Of a DNA stretch of 64,000 bases, positions 49,121 through 57,721 are shown piece by piece (within the stretch, counting starts at the first letter, position 1; each line of letters starts with the position of its first letter). The stretch comes from Candidatus Zixiibacteriota bacterium (GTDB lineage Bacteria > Desulfobacterota > Binatia > UBA9968), in contig DATLYW010000007.1 of the NCBI GenBank assembly GCA_035574315.1, positions 62,001 to 126,000 on the forward strand, given 5' to 3'. A model generated the notes under the pieces. The model worked only from the letters and a program-made list of their open reading frames with translations. It made no database searches and had not been told where the DNA came from. The position numbers and the translations under genes were made by a program.

Positions 49121-50512
49121 TCATTGCCCAGGCGCGGCCAGCAGCGCCGACAAGCTTCGCAGGTCCCGGAGGTTTTCCAGGTCCTCGAGCGAGCGCAGGA
49201 GCTCCTGCGCTCGGGCCTCGGAGAGCACCATGGTCGAAAGGCTGAGAAACTTCTCGCGCAACTCCTCGCAGCCGAGGGGATTCTCCGGGCTTCCCTTCGG
49301 ATGGAAAACTTTCGCCTGGTACTGCTGTCCGTCGGTCGTCTCGACGGTCACTTTCCCGAGCCGGGTCCGCGGATAGATTTCCTCGGCTTCGTCGTCGTGA
49401 ACGACCGAGACTTTCTCGGCGGCCGCAACCACTTCGGGATCGCTGAAATCGCCTTTGAGCGCCTCGAAGTAGGCTCCGAAATCGTTCCTGCCCTTCACCA
49501 GCGTCAGCCCAAGACTGAAATGGCTGCTGAACTGCGCGCCGGTGATGTCCCTGGGACGCGGACCTACGGTCCCAACGTGGCTCAACGCCCGGTTTTCGAC
49601 ACCGACCGTGATGCCCTTGACCCGGCGATGGTCGACCGGATGGTCCCGCAGGATTTCCCTCAGCGCATCGATCTGCGGAATGATCGCGCCGCAGCAGGCG
49701 TAAGGCTTGATTCGCGTCTTGAGCATGAAATAGTCACCGCGCAGGTTTTCCGTCAGTTTGCCGGGCTCGGGGCTGCTCGAGAAGGCGTTCAGGATACCGT
49801 TTTTCCCTTCGAAGATCGTGGGCGGCGCGGTGAAATTTCGCTTCGCGAGCAGGGCCGCCCTGATGCCTGCCATACCGGCGATGCCCGCATGCAATCTCTT
49901 GATATCGCCGCCGGTCTGGTCGTACTCCGTCGTTCCGGACGCATGCGACCCGGCGATTCCGATTGCATGCGTTGCGGCATCCTCGCTCAAGCCCAAGAGC
50001 TTTACGGAGCTCGCCACGGCGCCGAACGGACCGTAGACGCTCGTCGAGTGAAATCCCCGAGCGGCAATACCCCTGACTGTGAGCGCAAAACCCACGCGAA
50101 GCACGATTTCCGCCCCCAAGGCGACAGCCGTCAGGAAATCGCGTCCGGTTGCGCCGGCCTGCTCACCGAGCGCCAGCGCCGCGGGAATCACCACGCACCC
50201 GACGTGGGCGCCGCAAGGGGTGCAGTAGTCGTCTAGCTCGAATCCGTGGCCGAACGTTCCGTTGACCAAGGCCGCGTATTCCAGTGAGGTGCGGTAGTCC
50301 GTTCCGATCACGGTCGAAGCGCCCGACGCCCCGATCTCCCGCGCATACTCGAGGACCTTCCGGTTCCAAGGCAACATCGAGCTGGCGAGCGCCACGCCCA
50401 GTTGGTCGAGGATCAGCTCTTTCGCCTTGCTAACGACGCCTTCCGGCAAGTCATCGTAGTCGATCCCGACGATAAACTCCGCTAATCGCCGCGCAACGCC
50501 GTTTTGTGCCAC
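49121..50512 (-). CDS. MmgE/PrpD family protein (copy B)
   Basis: The 463-residue protein shows KELILDQLGVALASSMLPWNRKV, NGTFGHGFELDDYCTPCGAHVGCVVIPAALALGEQ and GSHASGTTEYDQTGGDIKRLHAGIAGMAG, matching copies A and D. A GTG at 50512 is preceded by GGAGGA and gives an N-terminus that aligns with the paralogs; an ATG at 50530 adds six residues and has no good ribosome site. It lies right after copy C. It could act as hydratase, decarboxylase or epimerase; the family covers all three. Confidence 0.85.
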   Translation of the reverse strand: MAQNGVARRLAEFIVGIDYDDLPEGVVSKAKELILDQLGVALASSMLPWNRKVLEYAREIGASGASTVIGTDYRTSLEYAALVNGTFGHGFELDDYCTPCGAHVGCVVIPAALALGEQAGATGRDFLTAVALGAEIVLRVGFALTVRGIAARGFHSTSVYGPFGAVASSVKLLGLSEDAATHAIGIAGSHASGTTEYDQTGGDIKRLHAGIAGMAGIRAALLAKRNFTAPPTIFEGKNGILNAFSSSPEPGKLTENLRGDYFMLKTRIKPYACCGAIIPQIDALREILRDHPVDHRRVKGITVGVENRALSHVGTVGPRPRDITGAQFSSHFSLGLTLVKGRNDFGAYFEALKGDFSDPEVVAAAEKVSVVHDDEAEEIYPRTRLGKVTVETTDGQQYQAKVFHPKGSPENPLGCEELREKFLSLSTMVLSEARAQELLRSLEDLENLRDLRSLSALLAAPGQ

Positions 50513-50536
50513 AATTCCTCCAGTCGGCATACGGTC

Positions 50537-51886
50537 TCAGCACAGCAGAAAATCGAACAGCTTTCCTATGTCCACGGCTCGCTCCAACCGCCACGCGAAA
50601 TCCAAGAAGGCGTGGCACCGGTCGCGTGAAAGCAAGGGTTCGGCCAGCCGGACAAACTTCTCCTCCACCTCGTCGTCCGTCAGCGGGTTCTTCGGATGGC
50701 CTTTCGGAAATGACTGTTGAGCCACCTGCGTCCCTCGCGAACCTGTGACCGCAGTAATTCGGCAATTCCAAACTCCCGGGTACTGACGCGTAAACTCGGG
50801 ATCCTCGCGGATCTCGATCCTGGACATCAACTCGATCACCTCAGGATCCAAAAACCGCTTGGACTCGAACGTCGCAAGCGTGATCTCACCGTCGAGAAGC
50901 GCAGCGGCAACGCAGAACGGCAGGCTGTGATCCGCTGTTTCCCGGGAGGTCGGCCGCCATTTTTCCGGATCCGTCGCACCCCTGCCGAGGAGCCGCTTGT
51001 ACGATTCGACAACGATCGAGCGGATCTCCTTGACGTTGACTCTTTCCCTGAGCGCGAGGGCCGTCTGCACCGGAAGCTGTGCCGTGTAAAAAACCGGCCA
51101 CCTCTTGAGGTACACGATACCCGCACGCAGCGGCCGGCGTCCGAGGCGGGAGAGGTCGAGAGGACCGGTAATCAGCTTTGTGACTCCGTTGTTGCCTTCG
51201 AAACAGTTCTCCGGCGCCGTCACCCCTTCTTTGGCGAGGAGGGCGGCAAAGACGCCGTTACGGCACGCGTTGGCGGACGCCAGCCCTTTCCACATCGAAA
51301 GGTCGCCGAGCCGGGTTTGCCCCAAAGCGCAGTTGGGGACGATCGCCAGGCTGAGCGCGTTTCGGCTCTGTTCTTCCGACAATCCGAGGATCTTGCCGGT
51401 TCCGAGCGCAGCGGCGGCGGCCGTGAACGTGACGTAGTCCCATCCGAGCTCACGCAGTCCCACCGCATCGGCGAGACCGCAGAGGACCTCGTACGCAACC
51501 ACAACCCCAGTGATAAAAGACTCGCCGTCGGCGTGAACTGCATCGGCGGCGGCCAGGACCGCCCCCACCGTATCACTCGGATGCGGGCCGTCCTTGCCGA
51601 AGTAGTCGTCGTTGAAGTCCAGGCACCGGATCATTGCGGTATTCGCGAACGCGGCAAGCTCGGGAGACGTTTTGATGCGCGTCCCGATCACGCCCGACCG
51701 ATGAAAGCCCTTCACCCGCGCCGCCAGCTGCTTCACGACTGCGACCGGAGTCGCGTTGAACGCGCCGAGTGCGCATCCCATCGCGTCGATCAAGCGCTGC
51801 TTGACCGCATGAAGAACTTCCGGCTCGATATCGCGAAAGCTCAGCGACTGAGTAAACGCTATCAACCGCTCTTCGATTTTGTCCAT
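50537..51886 (-). CDS. MmgE/PrpD family protein (copy C, PrpD-like branch)
   Basis: The 449-residue protein differs from the other three copies. It has the PrpD-type AMIRCLDFNDDYFGKDGPHPSDTVGAVLAAADA and LGWDYVTFTAAAAALGTGKILGLSEEQSRNALSLAIVPNCALGQTRLGDLSMWKG, where A, B and D have a GSHASGT/GSHAGGT-EYDQTGG segment. This copy is the one most like 2-methylcitrate or 2-methylaconitate-type enzymes. The start is an ATG 3 bases after the stop of copy D. Different branches in one operon suggest different reactions. Confidence 0.86.
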   Translation of the reverse strand: MDKIEERLIAFTQSLSFRDIEPEVLHAVKQRLIDAMGCALGAFNATPVAVVKQLAARVKGFHRSGVIGTRIKTSPELAAFANTAMIRCLDFNDDYFGKDGPHPSDTVGAVLAAADAVHADGESFITGVVVAYEVLCGLADAVGLRELGWDYVTFTAAAAALGTGKILGLSEEQSRNALSLAIVPNCALGQTRLGDLSMWKGLASANACRNGVFAALLAKEGVTAPENCFEGNNGVTKLITGPLDLSRLGRRPLRAGIVYLKRWPVFYTAQLPVQTALALRERVNVKEIRSIVVESYKRLLGRGATDPEKWRPTSRETADHSLPFCVAAALLDGEITLATFESKRFLDPEVIELMSRIEIREDPEFTRQYPGVWNCRITAVTGSRGTQVAQQSFPKGHPKNPLTDDEVEEKFVRLAEPLLSRDRCHAFLDFAWRLERAVDIGKLFDFLLC

Positions 51887-51889
51887 CCG

Positions 51890-53272
51890 TCACACACCGG
51901 GCGCTTCCCGAACCAGCAGAGAAGCGAGAGCTCCGACGTTTTTCGCGGCCTCGATCGTGTCGACGAACTCGACGATTTTCTCGAGCTTCTCCGAATCGAC
52001 GGCGCCAGCACCCAGTTGCAAAAATTTCCTTCTGACTTCTTCGGTCGAGAACGGGTTCTCCAGCGTCCCCTTCGGCAGCACTATCGACGACTCGACGGTT
52101 CGTCCTCCCTTGAGCGAGATCCTCATGGTACAAGCAAATCTCCGTTTGCCGGTGGCGGTGGGATCGGCGACCAGCTCTATTTTTCTGCCGATCGCAAGGA
52201 TGGCCTGATCATGCCACAGCCGGGGGTTGAGGTAGTGCTCCAGGTTGTTGTTGCCCTTCAATAGTCTCAGGGCGAGGGAAAAGCGCAGGCTGAACTGTGC
52301 TTGGATAACCTCGTTGGGCTCGTAAATGGATCCGCCGTGCAGGATCACTCCTTCGTTCAAATGGACACGGATGCATTCGACCTGTTCCGGCCGAATGGAG
52401 TGCTCCTCGATGAGCTTCGAGAGGGCCTCGATCGGCGAGTGCTGGCTGGCGTTGACGGGGAACCGCTTGATGGCGGCGTGCGTGACCGCGAACTCGTCGC
52501 CGAGGCGATCCGTGATCACTTCGGTCCGCTCCTGATCGCCGAAGACCTTGAGAATGCCTCGTTCGCCTTCGAATATCGACCTCGGGCCGGTCAATCCCAT
52601 GCCGGCGAGCGCCGCAGAGCGCATGCCGCCGCAACAGGCCATGCCCGAATGCAAACGCTTGACTTCGCCTCCGGTCTGGTCGTACTCCATGGTTCCGCCG
52701 GCGTGGCTTCCTGCGATCGCGAGCGCGTGGCTCATTGAGCTCGCGTCAAGCCGCAGGATTTTTCCCGCGGTTGCGGCGGCGATGAAAACGCCCACGACTC
52801 CCTGCGAGTGATAGCCTCGGCGCATCATGCCCGGTAGCAGTCCCCGCCCCACGCGCCAACCGATTTCGTAGCCGCCTACGATTGCGGTGATGAAATCGCG
52901 CCCTGGAAACCCGGCGACTTCCGCCAAAGCCATCGCCACCGCAACGCTGGCGGCGCCAGGATGTCCCCCGCCTTGGTCGTAGTAGTCGTCGAGTTCGCAT
53001 CCCTGCCCGAACGTTCCGTTGACGAGAGCGGCGTCGTCTGGGGGAACCCGGTCGCCGTGACCTATGATGGTGGCAGGGCCGCCCGGCTTGTACCGTCTCA
53101 CGAACTCGTAAACGGGCCGGTTCCACGGAACCGTGGAGCCGAGCAACTGGCAACCGAGCTGATCGAGAACGTGTTCTTTTGCGCGCCTAACGACTTCCGA
53201 CGGCAGCCGGCGGAAGTCCAGATCACAGACAAATTTGGCGAGCCGTTCGGCGACCGTTTGCACTTCCGCCAC
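51890..53272 (-). CDS. MmgE/PrpD family protein (copy D)
   Basis: The 460-residue protein carries KEHVLDQLGCQLLGSTVPWNRPVYEFV, VNGTFGQGCELDDYYDQGGGHPGAASVAVAMALAEV and GSHAGGTMEYDQTGGEVKRLHSGMACCGG. It shares the EYDQTGG block with copies A and B. It is the first catabolic gene after the IclR regulator, separated from it by only 6 bases, so the operon is probably autoregulated through IclR. No residue evidence separates hydratase from epimerase activity. Confidence 0.86.
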   Translation of the reverse strand: MAEVQTVAERLAKFVCDLDFRRLPSEVVRRAKEHVLDQLGCQLLGSTVPWNRPVYEFVRRYKPGGPATIIGHGDRVPPDDAALVNGTFGQGCELDDYYDQGGGHPGAASVAVAMALAEVAGFPGRDFITAIVGGYEIGWRVGRGLLPGMMRRGYHSQGVVGVFIAAATAGKILRLDASSMSHALAIAGSHAGGTMEYDQTGGEVKRLHSGMACCGGMRSAALAGMGLTGPRSIFEGERGILKVFGDQERTEVITDRLGDEFAVTHAAIKRFPVNASQHSPIEALSKLIEEHSIRPEQVECIRVHLNEGVILHGGSIYEPNEVIQAQFSLRFSLALRLLKGNNNLEHYLNPRLWHDQAILAIGRKIELVADPTATGKRRFACTMRISLKGGRTVESSIVLPKGTLENPFSTEEVRRKFLQLGAGAVDSEKLEKIVEFVDTIEAAKNVGALASLLVREAPGV

Positions 53273-53278
53273 GGGGTC

Positions 53279-54121
53279 TCAACCTCTCGCCGCCCGGTGC
53301 GCTGGCTGCCGCCCAGCGCGGCCTCCCGTGTTGAGCGCGGTCCTGCCGGTCGGCGATGCCGCGAGGAGTCGTGAAATCTCGTCGGCCGCCCGGCGCACTG
53401 CCAGGACTAAGCGCTCGCGTCCCTTCGCGCGAAGCCGAAACGGCGTGAGCGTAATTGTCAACGTATAACGAACTCGTCCGTCGCTCTCAAAGATCGGCGC
53501 GCTGATCGCGCACAGGCCGTCCATGACGCGCTCGCCGCAGCTGAACGCGAAGCCCGCCCGCCTTACCTTCGCCAGCTCCACGAGGAGCTTTTTCGGATCG
53601 GTGATCGTTCGCGGCGTCAATGCCTCCAGCGGGCGCGACTTGAGATACGCTTGCAGCTCTTCTTCGGGCGCAAAGGCGAGCAACGCCTTTCCCGTGGCCC
53701 CGCAGTGAGCCGGAAACTGATCGCCTATGAGGATCGTGTCACGCAGAACTTCACGGCTTTCGACCTTTTCCACGCACACACGCTTGCCATCGCGCAGCTC
53801 GTGCAATCCGATATTTTCTCCGGTTTCGCTCATCAACCGCTCCATGATCGGCAGGGCAATCTTTCGAATGTCGAGACCATCCCGCACCAAGGAGGCGAGA
53901 TACATGACACCAAAACCCAGCCGGTAGAGCTGGGTCCTCTCGTCCTGCTCGATCAGGCGGCGCGATATCATGACCTTCAGCAGCCTGCGGGTCGTGCTCG
54001 GCGGAAAGCCGAATCGCCGGCTGATCTGCATCAGGGATTGCTCCCGTGTTGCAGCATCGAACGAAAAGAGCAGATCCAGCGCTTTTTCGAGCGTCCGCGC
54101 GCCCGTGCTCAGTCTTTCCAT
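53279..54121 (-). CDS. IclR family transcriptional regulator
   Basis: The 280-residue regulator has an N-terminal winged helix-turn-helix (TRTLEKALDLLF then SLMQISRRFGFPPSTTRRLLKVMISRRLIEQD, residues about 10-60). The C-terminal effector-binding GAF-like domain includes ENIGLHELRDGKRVCVEKVES, FPAHCGATGKALLAF and RRAGFAFSCGERVMDGLCAISAPIF. It heads the minus-strand operon and has an IclR-like palindrome immediately upstream of its start, suggesting self-repression. The effector is probably the substrate or a product of the operon. Confidence 0.92.
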   Translation of the reverse strand: MERLSTGARTLEKALDLLFSFDAATREQSLMQISRRFGFPPSTTRRLLKVMISRRLIEQDERTQLYRLGFGVMYLASLVRDGLDIRKIALPIMERLMSETGENIGLHELRDGKRVCVEKVESREVLRDTILIGDQFPAHCGATGKALLAFAPEEELQAYLKSRPLEALTPRTITDPKKLLVELAKVRRAGFAFSCGERVMDGLCAISAPIFESDGRVRYTLTITLTPFRLRAKGRERLVLAVRRAADEISRLLAASPTGRTALNTGGRAGRQPAHRAARG

Positions 54122-54125
54122 ATTA

Positions 54126-54141
54126 TGGAAATATATTTCAC
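54126..54141. promoter_or_regulatory. Palindromic operator resembling the IclR box
   Basis: TGGAAATATATTTCAC contains the perfect 12-base palindrome GAAATATATTTC and is close to the E. coli IclR box as I recall it (TGGAAATNATTTCCA). An overlapping ATTTC-AC-GAAAT inverted repeat follows. It sits 5-20 bases upstream of the regulator's ATG in an AT-rich pocket, so a bound protein would block initiation. Confidence 0.5.
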
Positions 54142-54232
54142 GAAATACGGTGAGTTTTTATTCGTCCCGCCCGTCAATGTCAAGATGCCTGTTTTGGGAC
54201 CGGAGCTCCCCTCTCTTTCCGGGCGGTGCCCG

Positions 54233-54261
54233 TTGTGAAATGGGCGCGCGGCTGGTAGTAA
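54233..54261 (+). promoter_or_regulatory. Possible promoter of the MFS gene
   Basis: TTGTGA (54233-54238) is 17 bases from TAGTAA (54256-54261), 21 bases before the start at 54283. It is divergent from the IclR gene, with the operator-like palindrome about 90 bases away. Confidence 0.42.
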
Positions 54262-54282
54262 GAGCTGTCCTCGATTCTTGCG

Positions 54283-55512
54283 ATGCCTCCTCGATTCCGA
54301 CTCAGCCCTACGGCGCGAGGACTGACCACCCTTTACGCCAGCACGCTGCTCGCCGGCATGTGGTCCATGATCGTGCCGGCGGTGCCGGTCATTGCCGCCT
54401 CGTTCGGCATCAGCCCGGGCACGGCGGCGCAGGTCATCACCGCGCTCGCGCTCGGTCGCTTCGTCGGCATGCCGCTGAGCGGAGCCGTGCTCGACCGCCT
54501 CGGCACCCGCGCGGCGCTCTTCTGCGGTCCCGCGATCGCCTGCGGCGCCGCGCTGCTGGGGGCGCTCACGCCGGCGTTCTTCTCGATCCTCGTCCTGCTG
54601 TTCCTCGTCGGCATCGGCGAGAGCATCTGGGTGATTGCGCGCGAGGTCGCGGGGATCGACCTCGCGCGCCTGGAGCAGCGCGGCCGCGTCCTCAGCGGCT
54701 TTCACGGCGTCAACAACCTCGGCCTCGCGCTCGGCCCCCTGTTCGGCGGCATGCTCGCCGGGGCCTTCGGCTTCCGCGCGGTCTTTTTCGGCTACGCGGC
54801 GTGCGCCGGGTGCGCGATCCTGCTGGGCTCGGCGGTCGCCACCGCGCACCATCCTCCGGTCGCACGGCCCTCTGCGCCGTTCGACTGGCGCCCGGCCGCT
54901 CTGGTCCGGCGGCTGCGCGGCCTGAAGGATCTGTTCCGCGAGATCGACCCGGACCTGCGCGCAACCTACGCCGTGCTGGTCTTCGCGACCTTCACGAGCT
55001 TCATCCACCGCGTCACCACGCAGAGCATGCTGCCCCTGCTCGCCACGGCGCGGCTCGGCCTTTCTCCCGCGGAGGTGGGCATGCTGTTCACGATCTCGGG
55101 CTTTTCCGTCTTCGCCATGATCCTGCCCGCGGGCTTCGTGATCGACAAGGTCGGGAGGAAGTGGGCCACGGTTCCGAGCACCGGCATCCCCGCGCTCGCC
55201 TTTCTGCTCATCCCCTTCGCCGGGAGCTTCTTCCAGCTCGCGGTCCTGATCTCGTTTCTCGGCATCGCCAACGGCCTGTCCCTGGGCTCTCTGGCGACCT
55301 CGACCTACGACATCGTCCCTGCAAGCGCGCGCGGCCGGCTCCAGGCCGCGCGGCGCACGATCGCCGAGATCGGCGGCGTGGGCGCGCCGCTCCTCGGCGG
55401 CCTGCTCGCCGACCGCTTCGATCCCGGCGTTCCGTTTCTGGCTTACGCGCCGCTGCTCGTTGTGTCGGCGGCGGCGCTGGCGATGGTCGCGCGCGAGACG
55501 TTGAGGCGCTGA
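54283..55512 (+). CDS. MFS transporter
   Basis: The 409-residue carrier has about twelve membrane helices. It carries the MFS loop GRFVGMPLSGAVLDRLGTRAALFCGP between helices 2 and 3, and a second such loop, GFVIDKVGRKWATVPSTG, in the second half. The DHA1-like layout suggests efflux or metabolite export. It is divergent from the IclR-headed operon and could be regulated with it, but that is only suggested by position. The ATG at 54283 follows the promoter-like element by 21 bases. Confidence 0.88.
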   Translation: MPPRFRLSPTARGLTTLYASTLLAGMWSMIVPAVPVIAASFGISPGTAAQVITALALGRFVGMPLSGAVLDRLGTRAALFCGPAIACGAALLGALTPAFFSILVLLFLVGIGESIWVIAREVAGIDLARLEQRGRVLSGFHGVNNLGLALGPLFGGMLAGAFGFRAVFFGYAACAGCAILLGSAVATAHHPPVARPSAPFDWRPAALVRRLRGLKDLFREIDPDLRATYAVLVFATFTSFIHRVTTQSMLPLLATARLGLSPAEVGMLFTISGFSVFAMILPAGFVIDKVGRKWATVPSTGIPALAFLLIPFAGSFFQLAVLISFLGIANGLSLGSLATSTYDIVPASARGRLQAARRTIAEIGGVGAPLLGGLLADRFDPGVPFLAYAPLLVVSAAALAMVARETLRR

Positions 55513-55530
55513 GGTGCGCGCCGCGGCTCG

Positions 55531-56337
55531 CTAGGCGAGCCTGAGAAGACGCTTGACGTTGCCGGCCATGATCAGCCGGAGGTCCTCGATCTTGAGCTTG
55601 AGGTGTCTCTGGGCGTGTTTGACGATCTTCTCGATCTCCCACTCCATCGGGTTGAACGGATGATCCGAGCCGTAGAGCACGCGCTCGGGCCCGGCCCACG
55701 AGATCGACTCGCAGAAGAAGGGCAACCACCCCACCCCAGAGCTGTCCATGTGGACGTTGTCGCATCTCCTGGCGATCTCGACCACCTCCCGCACCCCTTC
55801 GACCAGCCCCGAGTGCCCCATGATGATCGGGAGCCCGGGAAAATCCCGCGCCACCTCGCCGATCCGGCGCGGGCTCGCATTTTCCCCGAGCCCGCAGTGG
55901 AAAAGAACCACGAGCCCGTGGTGCTGCGCGGCTTCCATGAGCGGATAGACGTTTTCCTTGTCGTTCGCCGGACAGTTCTCGATCAACGGATGGATCTTGA
56001 TCCCCTTGAGGCCGAGCCGAACGCCCTCTTCGAGCACCTCGAGCGTGGCCTTCGGGCCGTTCGCCGGGTTGAGGCGCATGAAGCCGTGGATGCGCCCCGC
56101 GTGCCGGCTCATCGCCTCGGCGATGTACCGGTTGGTCTCGCGGTAATCCGACGGCTCGCCCACGCCGATGGCGAAGGTCACGACCCCGTCGACGCCCGCA
56201 CTGTCCATCGACGCCAGCATGTCCTCCGCCATGAACTTCATGATCGGCGGAATCTGGTGGATCGCGAGCTTTTTTCTCGCTCCCATGTGCGAGTGGGCGT
56301 CGATCACCTCGATCGGTTCTCCCTCGACGCGAATCAT
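55531..56337 (-). CDS. Amidohydrolase-related (TIM-barrel) hydrolase or decarboxylase
   Basis: The 268-residue protein belongs to the amidohydrolase-2 group. It has the HxH-type start DAHSHMG, KGIKIHPLIENCPAN with a metal-binding His, VLFHCGLG, IIMGHSG and the acid in VLYGSDHPFNPMEWE. These are the ligand positions of the ACMSD/gamma-resorcylate decarboxylase-like branch, so decarboxylation is as likely as hydrolysis. It has a GGGAGG ribosome site and is followed closely by the TPR gene's 5' neighbour on the same strand. Confidence 0.86.
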   Translation of the reverse strand: MIRVEGEPIEVIDAHSHMGARKKLAIHQIPPIMKFMAEDMLASMDSAGVDGVVTFAIGVGEPSDYRETNRYIAEAMSRHAGRIHGFMRLNPANGPKATLEVLEEGVRLGLKGIKIHPLIENCPANDKENVYPLMEAAQHHGLVVLFHCGLGENASPRRIGEVARDFPGLPIIMGHSGLVEGVREVVEIARRCDNVHMDSSGVGWLPFFCESISWAGPERVLYGSDHPFNPMEWEIEKIVKHAQRHLKLKIEDLRLIMAGNVKRLLRLA

Positions 56338-56359
56338 GCCTGCCTCCCTCGGGCGTCGC

Positions 56360-56917
56360 CTACGCCTCGATTCCCAGCTCCTTCAGCAGCTGCAGCCCCG
56401 CCTGCGCGGGCCCGTACTGCGGGTCGATCTCCAGGGCCTTCTTGAACTCCTCGCGCGCTTTCTCGTAGAGCCGCTTCTTCAGATATACGCGGCCGAGGTT
56501 GAAGTGCGGGTACTGGTAGCAGCAATAGCGGCGGGCGGTTTTGGCCTTCTCGAGGTAGGCGAGCGCCTCGTCTTCCCGCCCCAGCTCGATCAGATAGACG
56601 CCGATGTCGTTGTAGGGGTTGCCGAATTCGGGATCGAGACGAATCGCCTTTTGCGCCTCCTCGATCGCCCGATGGTACTGCCCCATCTGGCCGAGCGTCC
56701 AGCCCTTGAACGTGTACGCCTCGGCCGTGGGCCGGATCGCCAGCGAGTCGTCGTACAGCGCGAGCGCCTGCTCGTGAGCGCCGAGAAGCGAAAGCAGGTA
56801 GCCGGCGTTGTACAGCTCTTCGGCCGCATCCGGCTTTTGCCCGCTCGAGCCGAGCGCCGCGCCGCCCAGGAAGAGCATGAGGAGGGGGGTAAGCGGCAGG
56901 AAAGCGGTCTTTCTCAT
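56360..56917 (-). CDS. Secreted tetratricopeptide repeat protein
   Basis: The 185-residue protein has a signal peptide (MRKTAFLPLTPLLMLFLGGAALGSSG) and about four TPR units from residue 30 on (AEELYNAGYLLSLLGAHEQALALYDDSLAI, TAEAYTFKGWTLGQMGQYHRAIEEAQKAIRLDP, and a final LYEKAREEFKKALEIDPQYGPAQAG). TPRs are protein-binding scaffolds, and the location is probably periplasmic. It lies 22 bases upstream of the amidohydrolase gene on the same strand. No further function can be read. Confidence 0.85.
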   Translation of the reverse strand: MRKTAFLPLTPLLMLFLGGAALGSSGQKPDAAEELYNAGYLLSLLGAHEQALALYDDSLAIRPTAEAYTFKGWTLGQMGQYHRAIEEAQKAIRLDPEFGNPYNDIGVYLIELGREDEALAYLEKAKTARRYCCYQYPHFNLGRVYLKKRLYEKAREEFKKALEIDPQYGPAQAGLQLLKELGIEA

Positions 56918-57225
56918 GAGCTCGCTTCCGCGTCGCGTAACCTATCGCCGGCGGCGGCCCGATGCAAGCCGCCTTACGCGAGCCGGATCACGAGAACCGC
57001 CACCGCCGCCATGCAGGCCGGCTGAATGAAAAAAAGAGAAACCTCAGGGTGGCGGCGACGTTGACGGATTCGAGAGCGATATGAACCACCCTCTGGCACA
57101 TCCGCGCTCCCGGCGGCGAAATCGCCGGCCGATCGTGCCGCCCGGCCGCTTCGATGCGGTTGCAATGTCCTGCCGAATGCTCCACAGAATAGGGGACCGG
57201 ATACCCCGAAGAAAGGAAGCAGCCA

Positions 57226-57684
57226 ATGGCAGTGGAAATTTCCCGATCCGCCCGCAGCCGGTTGCGCCGGCTCCGGATGCTCGAAAAAAAATACCTCGGC
57301 CTCAGGGCAAAAGCCGCCGGACTGCGACGCCGGGAATTCGCCGTATGGCGTGCCCTCGATCGGCTGCTGCAGGACAGGCCCGGCCACTGGATCACCCTGG
57401 AGCGCAGGCCGGGGCGAAAGGACAGGACCATTTCCCACCGGCTGCCGCGCGGATCGCGTTCTCTGCTCGCGCTCGCGCGCTCCCGGGGTTCTTCGGGGCT
57501 CTTTTGCGGCTGCCGCGTGATCGTGGTCAAGCCGCAGCCGAACGGCGACCTCGACGTCTGCGTCCTGATCGGTTGCTCCGACGATCCCAAGACCAGCGGC
57601 TTTCGCTGCGAGTACTGGTGCGCCACTTTCGAAGCCGAGCCCGTGGTGGCGATCGCGAGAAGCCGCCGGCGGCGCGCGCGCTGA
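57226..57684 (+). CDS. Hypothetical basic, Cys-containing protein
   Basis: The 152-residue ORF follows a GAAAGGAAG ribosome site. The first 50 residues are very basic (MAVEISRSARSRLRRLRMLEKKYLG), followed by a central Arg-rich part. The C-terminal third has LFCGCRVIVVKPQPNGDLDVCVLIGCSDDP, with five Cys in all and WCATFEAEP. I do not recognise the family. The 308 bases before it hold no gene that I can support. Codon use is like the neighbours, which favours a real gene. Confidence 0.5.
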   Translation: MAVEISRSARSRLRRLRMLEKKYLGLRAKAAGLRRREFAVWRALDRLLQDRPGHWITLERRPGRKDRTISHRLPRGSRSLLALARSRGSSGLFCGCRVIVVKPQPNGDLDVCVLIGCSDDPKTSGFRCEYWCATFEAEPVVAIARSRRRRAR

Positions 57685-57721
57685 GGCGCGGCTCCGCGGA
57701 GCCCCGCCTCGCCGGGCCGTG

